Shown piece by piece: positions 39,926-50,170 of a stretch of DNA of 64,000 nt. The stretch's first letter is position 1, and every line of letters begins with the position of its first letter. The stretch lies in contig RSEF01000004.1 in NCBI GenBank assembly GCA_003993805.1, positions 18,336,086 through 18,400,085 of the forward strand, read 5' to 3'. The notes beneath the pieces are model-generated. The model was not told the DNA's origin. It was given only the letters and a program-made list of their open reading frames with translations, and did not search any database. The translations under genes were made by a program, and so were the position numbers. Origin of the DNA: Himantopus leucocephalus. Lineage: Eukaryota > Chordata > Aves > Charadriiformes > Recurvirostridae.

Positions 39926-40415
39926 ATACTTCCAGTTTGCACTACAGAAGACTCTTGGTACTTGTAGGAGAAATTTCTAGCAAACATCCATTACAAAGGA
40001 TTCTCTATTGAAATGAGAACAAAGGTTCCACTAGAAAGATCTCTGAGGATTCAGATGTACCTTTTCATAGGTGACATGCTGATACAAGCCAGTTCTCGAG
40101 GGGTTGCATCAAGGCATAAATCAGCAGTAATTTCAACCCTGCAAGATCATAGAACTATCGTGAACAGAAAGAAAATCAATCTGACACCAGCTCAAATAAT
40201 AGCAGTTCTGGGAGTCACAGTATATAGTACAAGTCCGTTGGGAGGGTCTGCTTGTCAGAACAATGGCACTTGAAGACACCGAATACTTTGACAGACATCA
40301 AAGCAAGAAGAAAAGGAACGGTAAGATCGGTTCTCAGGCATGATGGTGTCAGGCACGCAAATAGCAACCTGAGTGATACTTCAAATGAAGCTGATGCAGA
40401 TGTTGGTCTTGTGGT
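39926..40415 (+). pseudogene. Decayed retroelement reverse transcriptase, DIRS-like
   Basis: Three blocks in order resemble the palm of a DIRS-type (tyrosine-recombinase) retrotransposon reverse transcriptase. At about 39927-39977, YFQFALQ...RRNF resembles the 'YQF(R)ALPFGL..APR.F' block. At 40045-40235, within an open frame spanning 40013-40273, RIQMY..GDMLIQASS resembles the region around the catalytic Y-L-D-D box. This is followed by VISTLQDH, then VNRKKINLTPAQ, then VLGVTV, matching the family's 'LxxxGFxINxxKSxLxPTQxxxxLG' order. At about 40318-40412, split over frames, are TVRSVLR-like and GMMVSGTQIAT / ILQMKLMQM segments resembling the 'RxxLRLxGxMxSxxxVxxWAxxHMRPxQ' stretch that follows. 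The catalytic aspartate pair is broken and stops and frame changes separate the blocks, so it is dead. Assignment to DIRS over another retroelement rests on recall. Confidence 0.5.
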
Positions 40416-43400
40416 CAGGCAGTAGTCAGGTCTTCTTGCAAAAAGTACTTCAAATGCCTGAAAAGCTTTGTAAGTTCTAACTTAGTGGGTGATGTCAAAA
40501 CTGCATAATTGATGGCATTTCTTCCTGGAGTTAGAAGAGCAAACGCTAAGAAAACTAAGTATTTAGGAAAAGACTGAAAAGTTCACTTTCTGTGTGTAGT
40601 GAATAACGGTGGCTTCATAAAAGTTCTCACTGCTGTGGTAACTTGTTTGAGTATCTGTATCCTTGCAAGACATTAAACTATAGATCATACGCCTACTGTA
40701 AGTGCACCAACATTTTGAGCCTGTACTGGAAATAAACATGTTGCTGAATCAATACTGCTTCCAGAAATCCTAGAAGTTATTATGTAGGAAAAATAAATCA
40801 AGTCTAAACTTGAACGAGCCACAGCAAAGCTGAGGAGTAGACAATACTAGAGAGATTCTGATAATACCTAAGATAACATGTCCCATTAGCAATATTCAGC
40901 TGGAGGTGGTGAGCTGGTGTCAGTGTTTTGTTTCAGGGATTTTTGTTTGGTGGATTTTTTTTGGTTTTTGCAAGTGGAAAAGGAAATTGCTGATGCCTCC
41001 TGAGATCTACCACAACGTCTTGTGGGATCTTTCTCATATAGGAGAATGTAATCTTAAGAATAATGCCAGGAAAAAAAAAACAAAAACAAAAACCTACCAG
41101 GAAAATTCCTTTTGTGCCTTTGTTTCCTGTCATGTCAGCTGAACAAAGTTTTTGTCTCATTAAGCGTGATGGTACTTAGACTTGTTCTTACGCTTTGATA
41201 GTCCATAAATACTCTGATGAATAAGTCTAGTTTGTTCAATGAAGACTTCTTCCTTTATTTTAATTAGAAACCGGAAAAGTGAAAATGGAGACAAAATTGT
41301 CAGCTGAATGTTTTTAAATGCCATTGCCAAGGCCTCCTAGTAGCAGTGACAATCTAATACTTGAACTGTTTTCAGATGTTCCATGGTATTGATGTGTTGT
41401 AAATTATTCTCGTGTGCTAACCTTATTGTGCTACAAAATTTAAATTGGTATCTCAAAAAATTAATAATATCTAAATGGAACATGTTATTTTCAATTTTTG
41501 TAATCTCTGAGCTACTAAATTGGATTTTAAAAATTACATTGTTGCTAATTAGGTCTTACTGGGTCTTCTTAATTAAGCACACAGTTGGAAAAGAGACATA
41601 GCAATAATTATCTCAATTTGATGGCTATACAATTTGCATTATCAACAAATAGCCAAAGCACAATTCAATTTTTTTGTCACATATAAATGGATACAATGTT
41701 TGCTACTTGTTGATGTATTTTAGAACAGCGTACCTTCCAAAGGATAATGCTGCCTTACTACTAGATGAAATAAAGATTCAATTTTTCCTTCCTTCATATA
41801 CATAACTACATGTACACCTCACCTTGTTGTATTGTGTTGTTAGATAAATGATAGCATTTACGTAGTGTATATATATATAAAAAACCACTGTGGTATTGTT
41901 TACCTCTGGTTCAGAAGAGCTCCAAGATTAAACTGTATTTTCTTAGCACAACTCAGTTATTAAATGGAGTCGTGTAATTTTAGGTTTTTACAATGCAAAA
42001 TTATGGTTTTGACAACAAAACACTAATTACAATGGTGGACAGCAACCTGAGCTTCCATTGACAAGCATTTTAACACTTGATCTGGTTATATTTAGTACAA
42101 AGAAGCGTGTATATTGGAAACATTCTGTACAAAGGGAGAAAGCTTAGCTGTCCCAGGCATACCTGGAAGTGAGGGGGAATGTCCCTTTCTTCAGCTCTAT
42201 TCTCTTCTTATCATGTCGTTTACTAAGAAAATACAGCTTTGACCATACATCCTCCCTGGAGTAAAAAATGATTTTTGAGAGATCCATATAGGAATATTGA
42301 TCCTGTCATTTCAACCTACGCTCTTATATAGGCCAAATTTCCTTTACCTCTCTCCCTATATTGTCCCTGCCATACAGTTAAGAATTAAGTTGCAGAGGCA
42401 TTAGATGACGTGCCCATGTGTTCTGTTCAAAATCTGTAGATGTCAAGCACTTGGCTAGTTTTACTTACGACTAGACTTTTTCTTCTTCTGCAGGATTCCT
42501 AGTTGAAGCTTTGAGATGGTGGAACACTTTTCACAGTGTTTTCATTATTTGAAATTAAAAGTTCACACCAGGAGTTATTGTGCAATATAATCAGGATTTC
42601 TATTTCCTAAAGTACAGTTCTTCAGAAAAACCTAAGAGTTCAGGAGATATTCTGAACCTGTCCAGAATGTATCGTCCCAAATCATGGATGTACTTTGTCC
42701 CACAGCAGTAGAGCTTGATCTTTTGTGCTTGAACCTCCATTACTTACGCTCACTAACGTCAGCTGATGGGTTTCCAGAAGGAAGCATTAGAGTTGTGTGT
42801 TTTTTACAGTCGGTGGCAATTCTCCAAGTAAAGTGAAGGGCACGTGTTGGCCAAGAATTCTATATCACAGTTGAGTAGTTGACATAACTTATGTTTCAGT
42901 CTTGCCTTATGCCTCAAAGTACTACAACAACCTGACTTTCTTTACAATGTTATTCTGCAGTGGTATTTTTCTGAAACTTTGGATAAAATGGGCAACACTT
43001 TGAATTACTTTGTTAACTAGAATTAAGTTAGACTTTGACTAATTCTAAATTAAGATCATTAAATGTGAAAATGAACCTTATTCCACCTGCATCTATCACA
43101 ATGGCAGATATAAATGCATAGGCAAGTGTAATCCATCCATACATTAAAACAGCACATCCTCTAGGGAGTGTGTTAAATCCATGGTATGTCTCTGAAAACT
43201 GTGGTTTGCATTTACGTATCTGATTTAGAAAGATATGTAGAAACCCTTATTCTCATATTGTTTTCTTTTATCTGTACATCTGTTTTCCTTAATATGTACT
43301 ACGTGGTCCGCTTGCAGGAATAACACAATGGCTCAATATTTCGCAATGTCACTCATACACAGAGAAATACTGGGCATGTCGTACCTAGTGATCCATACTT

Positions 43401-45499
43401 CGTTATGTCGTCTTCAATCATCTTTTGATGTGTCTTTTTAGCTGGTGTCTTTCTCGCTGCGTGTAACTGTTCAGTAAAACAGAAATTTAAGGACGACATA
43501 AATACTTCCTTTGTTTGTAATATCTAAACAAATATTTGAGGGATATAGCTTTGAAGGTATGCACAAGGTCAGAATATTTTTCCATGATTTTTTTCCTTCT
43601 TGGTATTGCGTTTCTCAAAGGTTTAAATCAAGAGGGTTTGCTTTGTTTTGCCTTTCATATTTTACAGTTTCATATTTCAGGAAAGATTTGCAGAATAAAG
43701 GTACTGTTGCCTTCAGCAATCCAGAGCTGAAATACCTGCTTAGTAGTTCATTTTCAGAAAGCAGTGGTCTGAAAAGGTAATAAGCAAATGGTAGCTTTCA
43801 GATAAAAGTATATGCTGCAAGAGAAGAAATATAGGAGAGAATTGAGCAAATGTGGAGCTGGGGTTTGTAGTTGATTGAGCGATTTTCTGAGAATGAAGAA
43901 GAGAATTACAGGATGCAGGTTTAAAATATATGCAAATAAGGTCCGTTGCCTGGTCATATTTTAGCGTCACAACTGCAATTGCATTTTAATTCTGTGTAGT
44001 TTGATATATCTGAGTATTGGTCATAATGCTTAGTTGAGGCCAAAAAAGGTTACAGTTTGTCATGTTTTTACTCTTGTTCAGCTACACGATACTCATTACC
44101 ATCCGTATCCTGAGCTCCTGAAATAAGTCTGGACTTGGTGGTAACTGACTGGGTGTGCCACTGGTGATTTGATGGGGTTGATGATGGGTAATCAGTATGA
44201 AAATTTGCTCATGAAATGGGCACCCTAACAGAGCAGCCTGATAAGAATTTGTACAAAGCATTATTAAAATAATGTGGTTTCTGTGGCATCACTGTATTTG
44301 AGTACAGAGCTTCTCTGCAGTATAAATACATACAGTGAGTTTCCCTATAAAATACCTATTGATTAGTATGTGCTCTGCAAACAGCCTCATCACAGGCGTT
44401 CTCATAAACCACCGTTATCCTAACGTTATTGTGCTTCGGAGCAAGTAGGATTCTGATCCAAGCAGAACGTGAGAGTTAGGTGGTTGGTGTAAGAGGGTTT
44501 TGATGCAACTGAAACATGAAAATAGTTTCTAGTGACACGTACAACATGCATTTAGAAAGTTGCATAAAACATGCATTAAAAATATAAATCCATATACATA
44601 TCTATAGTAGTTCCATTATTGAAAAGGTGGTCTTTTCCCATCTAATAGAGCTTTTTGACTTTTTTGGAGTTTGCAAAAGTGTTTCGTTATGAATTTAAAC
44701 GATTAGCTGTGTATTCTTCTACAAATGTAACTGAACTGTATATATCTGTTTTAAAGTATGGTTGAGAATTACTTACTATTCAGTGCCTAAATATACATTT
44801 CATCTATTTATATGTTTATATGTATAATAAAGGTGTAATATTTGTATATTTTACAGTATTTTTTTGTTAAATATTTTGTGAAACTTTTCAATGACAGAAC
44901 AGTGATGGAAAGGTCAAAAAAGTGCTATTCTTTGCGAGGAGGAGAGCATTAAGACACTTACACAAAGGTCACTTACAGGAACTGTAAGCTTTTATGAGAC
45001 TTTATCATTCAGCTGACAAGGTCAACTTGATATTGATCGGCTGGGTATTTTGTTTAGTTACTCGAAGGCCAGTTATTTGAAGAAACCTGTGTAAACATCC
45101 AGGCATTATTCTTTATACTCATGCCCTGTTCCAGCATTTGGGGTTGTTTATTGTGTTGTCTTTTTCCAAACAAAATGTGAAATAAGGTTGAAGTATTTGA
45201 TTGCCAGTGTTTAAATTCAAATTGTTGTAACATACTATGATTCGTTAAATTTAACTGGATCTCTTACTGTAGAAAAGCTTGAAGATTTGATCTGCTTTTT
45301 ATCATGCGTTACTGATTTGTAAAAGCATTTTTTGTTGAAAAATTTTATGAAGTATTTTTCCAGTTCTTGCAAATGATTTACCACCCGCTTTCATATCAGG
45401 CCAGGTAGCTGCGGGTTTATGAGACATTAATGCCCTAAGCAAAGCAAAACAAAAGGAAGCACAGGTTCAGTCCACATGTGAGAGGAAGTCTAAGTTTTA
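40416..45499. other. AT-rich non-coding DNA
   Basis: No gene is supported. The part at about 41400-41700 is very AT-rich with repeated TAATTA/ATTA cores (for example GCTAATTAGG and TTAATTAAGC) and lacks repeats, as conserved enhancers often do. Conservation cannot be judged from one sequence. Confidence 0.55.
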
Positions 45500-45955
45500 C
45501 GGTGACATGGGACGCGCTGGTGCTGGATCTCCAGCCCTTACGGGAGCCGTTAGCACCCCTGGGTTGTAGATGGCATTGGTTGGGGTGGGAAGGGAAGAGT
45601 TAGCCAGGTGAGCTGGAGATTTTCTTCCTTCAGGTGGTGAAGGAGTAGGCAACTTGTGAGCTGTCTGTGTTACCTCGGTGTCTGCATCCTTCCGCCATAA
45701 AGGGTGTAAAAATCCACGTTAAGTCTTCTTGCTCTTGTGCAACATGCACTGGAGTCGGCGAGTGTTATGGCCTGGCGCTTACGTGGCTTGGTGTGGACAG
45801 TGTCACGCTGAGAAATGTTGAGCTGTGGCTTCTCACGCACGTGGCAGCCTTTGCAGCCCTGCAGCTGGAAACGGCGTCCTGTGTGGCAGCGGCACAGTCC
45901 CCGAGCAGGGGCAGTGTGCTGCGAAGGTGGTGTGATAGTCAGACGGTGGTTGTGT
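45500..45955. promoter_or_regulatory. CpG-rich block, candidate promoter or first exon region
   Basis: About 21 CpG dinucleotides fall in roughly 455 bases, 16 of them within 45661-45960. The surrounding DNA is AT-rich and strongly CpG-poor. The block is clearly GC-richer than its flanks and contains E-box-like CACGTG at 45838-45843. It lies about 3 kb upstream of the TENM1 start-codon exon, a sensible place for an alternative promoter or 5' non-coding exon, but no TATA box, initiator or matching donor was identified with confidence. Frames of 103 (+) and 117 (-) codons here are likely by-products of high GC. A GC-rich repeat is another explanation. Confidence 0.4.
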
Positions 45956-46258
45956 TTTTTAACCATTCTTGCCCTTAAATAATACGGAATAATAAAATTA
46001 GAGCTTTTAAGGAGATACATCATGGAGCTTTTACATTAATTTAGGTTTGAGAAAATACACATCCTTACATGTGAGACGATAGCACATATGAAAGTAAAAG
46101 AGAAGACCTGGAATATGTAATCAATCTAATATGAATTGCTTACATTAAATTATTTGGTCCGTCTACTGCCTTAGTTAACATCACTAAATATATTTCTGCT
46201 ACAGACTATTTTCACAAGAAGTAAAGACTTTTATTATTAAACCTTATTTTAAAAGAAT

Positions 46259-46343
46259 AAAAATAAATATTTAAGATGCTAAGTAGTTGGTTTTCTGCAG
46301 NAAAAATAAATCTTTAAGTTGCTAAGTAGTTGGTTTTCTGCAG
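46259..46343. repeat. 42-bp near-identical tandem duplication around a single N
   Basis: 46259-46300 and 46302-46343 align over 42 bases with two mismatches, separated by an N at 46301. As at 226 and 60478, this is probably an unmerged contig overlap. The two differences could be sequencing errors at contig ends or allelic differences. Confidence 0.8.
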
Positions 46344-46377
46344 CCAAAGTTTTACAGGTCTCTGTGCATCCTAATAA

Positions 46378-46411
46378 TTTTTTTTTTACTTTTTTTTTTT
46401 TAAAAAAAAAA
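46378..46411. repeat. Poly(T)/poly(A) homopolymer block
   Basis: T10, AC, T12 and A10 in sequence. On the minus strand this block lies about 40 bases beyond the stop of the unidentified ORF at 46453, so it could be the remains of a poly(A) tail, but no AATAAA signal precedes it. Confidence 0.8.
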
Positions 46412-46452
46412 GTCACTATTGAAACCTCCCACAAAATAGGTGTGCAGCAAGG

Positions 46453-46777
46453 TTATCTTTCAGGAGGAACTTTTGTGGGTTGTTTTTTTTCACTGTTTTG
46501 CACTTTTGAAGGTGGGATGCACACATGCATCTGAGGCTGTTTGCGCTCGTTGCTTTCATGGCAAAATTTATTTCTTGTCTCCTGCAACTTCTTAGTAAAG
46601 GCCCTTAATTTCTCCTCATTTTCCTCTGGCTTCTTTAGCATCATCTCCATTTGTTCTGTCGGACAGGGTATATAGGAGGGCTTTTTCCTGTCAGTAACCA
46701 TTTCCACAGAGTCATCAGGTAATCTTTTAAGCTGCCCCTGTGCTTGTAAGTCACAGCACCTTTGCGTTCTTCTGTTG
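46453..46777 (-). pseudogene. Unidentified protein-like ORF, possibly a relic exon or retrocopy
   Basis: Reading leftward from about 46777, the minus strand stays open for about 108 codons to a stop at 46453-46455. An internal ATG (complement of 46707) gives 84 residues. The composition is protein-like: a charged, predicted helical stretch (PTEQMEMMLKKPEENEEK and LRAFTKKLQETRNKF) follows a proline-containing segment, and ends in a K/Q/P-rich tail. A pyrimidine-containing stretch ending in CAG lies just upstream, so it could be a spliced exon. A homopolymer block about 40 bases beyond the stop could instead mark a retroposed copy. I do not recognise the family. A chance open frame remains possible. 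Confidence 0.3.
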
Positions 46778-48544
46778 CAGACTATTAAAGCAACTCATAA
46801 AATAAGTACTTAACTTCTTAGGCAATAATAGGCAATGTAGGCAAATAACAGTAAATTATTTAGGCAAATAGCTTTTGAGAAGCAAACAGTGCTTATTAGT
46901 AAATTGTCTACAGAAGCATCTTAATACCAACTTGATAGGGTGCGATCAATCCAGAGCACAGAAACTTGTGTTCATTGCTGAAGCCCCATGACATGCATGT
47001 CTGCCGGCCTCCGTCTCTGCAGACAGCCAGCTCCTGAGTTTGTCTATTTAGTTCTCTCTCTCTTGAAGAGTTTTTTAATGGCTCGGGCACTTTCAAGCCT
47101 ACTTTGTTGAGCAGGAGATGTGAACTGCATTATTTATTTATTTTTTTTTTAACGCTAGAGCTCTTTATCCAGATGCTGTTTGATTTGTTTCTGAAGAACT
47201 GTTCCATCTCAAGTTAAACAATTGGATGAAGCTCCCTGAGATTTTGTGTTTCAAGTGAAGACGTGTCTTAAACCTTTCTCCAGATAGCATCCGGAAATGC
47301 GAGGAAGGGAAGGCATGTAGTCCATGGTGTTACCGTAGTGGTCTGTCCCCCTTCCTGCCATCCCTCCAAGGGTTTTGGGGACCTGGATTTTCTTCGTCTG
47401 TTACTACATTAGAAGCCTTGTTCCCTCTTCACACCATGCACCGTGTTTTCTACTCTTGCTCAGGAGGGTGGCCCTTTCAAAAGTATTGGGAGGACATATG
47501 ACCAGGAGATGAAGTTTTGCTGTGCTGGAACACAGTGACAGCTACCATCAGTTGTGTCTCAAAAATTCAGACAATTCAGAAGTTAAACTCATCTCTATAG
47601 CCCTCTAAGAAGAAGTGGTTTCTGTGGGTTTTTTATGTTTACCTTCTGTGTGTTTTCACTTTTTCTGGGGTTGCTTTTGGAGATTCATATTTTACGCTCA
47701 CAGCTGGCAATGTACAGGGTTAAAAGTCCTTGTTGCAGATGGGAAATGGGCTGATATCAAACTGGGTATTAAACTTGCCTCTGCTGCTGACCTTAAAATC
47801 ATTAAGAAGCTGTGAGCAATTGCTTTTTAATTCAGCAAAATCTCTTTTAACTTCTACGTTTTTGGTCTTCTAGCAATAATATTTACAGCCGCCTTTTTTG
47901 TTACATTGCTTTTTCTAGGTTAATAGCATGTATTAATCTAAAAATAATTAAAAAAACCCATCCACGTAAACTTATTTAACCAGAACTCCCTGTTTGCGAA
48001 CCATACTGCTGTAGGAGTCGTGCCGTAACCCCTGTTACTTCATCACAGAGTTTGCCTTAAAATTAATGATGGAAACAGGTTCATGAAGGCAAGGTTACAG
48101 GACAAGTGCACCAGTTGCATGTGCAGCTGCAACCCACTTGATTTTAATGATACTGGATTTGAACATCATTTTGATGATACACAAAAGTGCAAGCTGCAGT
48201 TTGGAAGGTTTCACTGAGGATCAGTATAGCGCCCCTGTTGGTATGAGTTTAGACAGGAGATGCAGAGGAAAAAGGGGGTTGTGCTGCAGGGTAGAAGCTT
48301 CTTCCTCTTGAAATGTCCACACAGTCTAAAAGGAAAATGTCCATTTCTGAACCATCGTATGATCTCACAGAGTAACAGTGTGGCGTATTTCTGTTTTTAT
48401 GAAGTCCGGTGGTTTTCTAAAGTGGGAAGTCTCTTATTCTTCATTAAATGTAATTTAATTTACAGCAAAATACTTCAAACGAGTGAACCTTCTGTTTTCT
48501 AGGCTTGATATTTTAAAAGATTCAAAATGTTATTTTCATTTAAG

Positions 48545-48556
48545 ATGAATATTCAT
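48545..48556. promoter_or_regulatory. ATGAATATTCAT palindrome upstream of the TENM1 exon
   Basis: A perfect 12-base palindrome with two ATGAAT half-sites, the same dyad layout as POU homodimer sites. It lies about 330 bases before the TENM1 exon. The same 12-mer occurs at 62306-62317. Its role is inferred only. Confidence 0.25.
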
Positions 48557-48851
48557 GCCTTTGGAGATGAATCTTAGATTTAATAACAAATACAAGTTTT
48601 TGTAACATATTTTGTGCATAAGGTACAGCTATTCCTTGGTCTAATGGGATAGTGCTTCAGATTAGTTTGGGGTTTTTTCTTCAAGTTGCTGTTATTTTAA
48701 TTCTATTTTTAAAAAGTAAAACAGTAAAATAAGACATGTTCAGATTCTTTCCTGGATTATAGTGATACTAATGCAATTTAATTGGTTTATATAAACTAAA
48801 AATAAAATTGGGCTTTTATGATCTAAATTTATATATGATATCTGAAATGGA

Positions 48852-48872
48852 TTATTGTTGGTTTTTTTCCAG
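48852..48872 (+). other. TENM1: TENM1 3' splice acceptor
   Basis: A T-rich tract GTTGGTTTTTTTCC is followed by AG at 48871-48872, placing the exon start at 48873. It is the only well-formed acceptor close upstream of the start codon and gives a 62-base 5' UTR portion in this exon. Confidence 0.8.
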
Positions 48873-48934
48873 GACTATTTCCTTAAGGAGTTCCAGTTGC
48901 TTGTTTTCATGACTTTGAGCCTATTTAATCAGAG
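48873..48934 (+). other. TENM1: TENM1 5' UTR portion of the start-codon exon
   Basis: 62 untranslated bases lie between the acceptor and the start codon. They contain one upstream ATG at 48909 in a weak context (T at -3, A at +4). Its frame runs 29 codons past the main start and ends at TAA 48996-48998. The main start has a strong context (G at -3, G at +4), so leaky scanning would favour it. Confidence 0.75.
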
Positions 48935-49151
48935 ATGGAGCAGATGGACTGCAAACCCTACCAGCCGCTGTCAAAAGTCAAACATGAAGTGGATCTAACT
49001 TACACAAGTTCTTCAGATGAAAGTGAAGATGGGGGAAAGCAAAGGCAATCTTACGACTCAAGAGAAACTCTGAATGAATATAGCCAAGAGCTGAGACTTA
49101 ATTATAACAGTCATAGCAGAAAAAGAAAAACCATTGACCAGTCCACGCAAG
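48935..49151 (+). CDS. TENM1: Teneurin-1, first coding exon (residues 1-72 and first base of codon 73)
   Basis: Teneurin-1 is a type II single-pass membrane protein of developing neurons. Its large extracellular part (EGF repeats, NHL propeller, YD shell) binds latrophilins and other teneurins, and its N-terminus lies in the cytoplasm. This exon encodes the start of that intracellular domain. The opening MEQMDCKPYQPL, the acidic serine cluster YTSSSDESEDG (residues 23-33), SRETLNEY (42-49) and SRKRK (61-65) match TENM1, as recalled from the human protein, and not TENM2, 3 or 4, which begin MDVK. RKRK at 62-65 is the reported nuclear localisation signal used when the cleaved intracellular domain moves to the nucleus. 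The serine/acidic cluster offers CK2-type phosphorylation sites. The start has a strong Kozak context. The exon ends in phase 1 after the G of codon 73, and GTAAAT follows. Reading through the donor gives 38 unrelated residues and a stop, confirming the boundary. The remainder of the gene is downstream of the window. Confidence 0.96.
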
Positions 49152-49157
49152 GTAAAT
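49152..49157 (+). other. TENM1: TENM1 5' splice donor
   Basis: CAAG|GTAAAT, close to the consensus donor. Homology to TENM1 stops at this point. Codon 73 is interrupted after its first base G, consistent with the glutamate found there in TENM1. Confidence 0.88.
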
Positions 49158-50019
49158 TTTTTATTTTATCTACTTATTATGGTTATTACTTTCTGATTAC
49201 TTACTATGGAACGATATCGTGTTGTCAGCAGAAAAGCAAACATTTTGTTTTCAAAGGCCTGGAGTGACAACCCACTCTTTACCTGTTTTTAACCATACCG
49301 TAATATCAGAAATTTAGGAAATAGGTTTTTTTGAAGTAAAATTGCTTTTCTAGCAGGATGGACTGACTGGTATTCTGGAGGCCATTACATGATAGCTATA
49401 GATAAAGATTTCTTTAGTAGTAGCTACTTTTCTTAATAATGTTTACTAATTATTTACTACCTTTGCATATGTTGTGTGCGTTTTGGTATGCAATCAACGT
49501 TGAGGTTGTGGGCTTTCTCTGCACGTTCTTACAAAGCCTATAAATGAATTCAAATGCAGCAGTTCTCTTAACAAAATTTCTAATCATATCAATAGCCAAG
49601 TCATTTAAAAACTGAAGATAATTAGTGTATTGTAAGAAAAAAGCCAACAGTTAAGTTTCTTTTTTGGCCTTTTGCGTGATACATACAGAAGTCTAGGACA
49701 AATATTGGCGAGCTGATGATGGTTGAGCTAAGGTTAGGAAAACCTACTGTTTGGTTAGAGATAAAAGCGAAAGACTAAGACTAAAGCAATGGAAGGAAAT
49801 GAGCAGAATTTACTGCAGCGTTCCCTGATAGACTCTTCCTCGTGGAAACCCATGCATTGCATTTAGCGCAGTTTGTACAGAAAAGGGGCTTATATGTTGC
49901 CTTTAGCTCATGATGGGGCATGGAGAATATTTTTAGGAATCAGAGTGTGTGTCAGAAGCAGCGAGTGTCCTGTCCCCTTAGAGGTAACAGCAACAGGTTC
50001 CCGGGGCAGTCACTCCCTG
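49158..50019 (+). other. TENM1: TENM1 first coding intron, 5' part
   Basis: No further exon or repeat is seen before the gap at 50020. A 65-codon minus-strand frame at 49450-49647 is not recognisable. Confidence 0.7.
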
Positions 50020-50119
50020 NNNNNNNNNNNNNNNNNNNNNNNNNNNNNNNNNNNNNNNNNNNNNNNNNNNNNNNNNNNNNNNNNNNNNNNNNNNNNNNNN
50101 NNNNNNNNNNNNNNNNNNN
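50020..50119. other. 100-base assembly gap
   Basis: Exactly 100 N inside the TENM1 intron. The right flank is CR1-derived. Confidence 0.95.
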
Positions 50120-50170
50120 CTTGTGCCCATTGCCCCTCGTCCTGTCACTGGGAACCATTGGAGTCTCCTC
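50120..50170 (-). mobile_element. CR1 LINE internal fragment abutting a gap
   Basis: CTTGTGCCCATTGCCCCTCG and TCCTGTCACTGGGAACCATT are the reverse complement of the CR1 ORF2 C-terminal region. On the minus strand this reads SDRTRGNGHK, a well-known CR1 ORF2 phrase. The element therefore lies on the minus strand and continues into the gap at 50020-50119. Confidence 0.85.

Larger units (their letters stand above)
46778..48872. other. TENM1: Non-coding DNA leading into the TENM1 exon
   Basis: No gene is supported. This is the 3' end of the TENM1 intron that precedes the start-codon exon. It becomes very AT-rich over the last 400 bases and includes the palindrome ATGAATATTCAT at 48545-48556. Confidence 0.6.

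Noticed and set aside
45667..46023. 103- and 117-codon frames on opposite strands in the CpG-rich block
   Set aside because: High GC lowers stop-codon frequency. No domain is visible. The CpG enrichment itself was kept as a regulatory candidate.
49152..49267. Continuation of the TENM1 frame past residue 72
   Set aside because: Homology stops exactly at a good donor site. The extra 38 codons are intron read-through.
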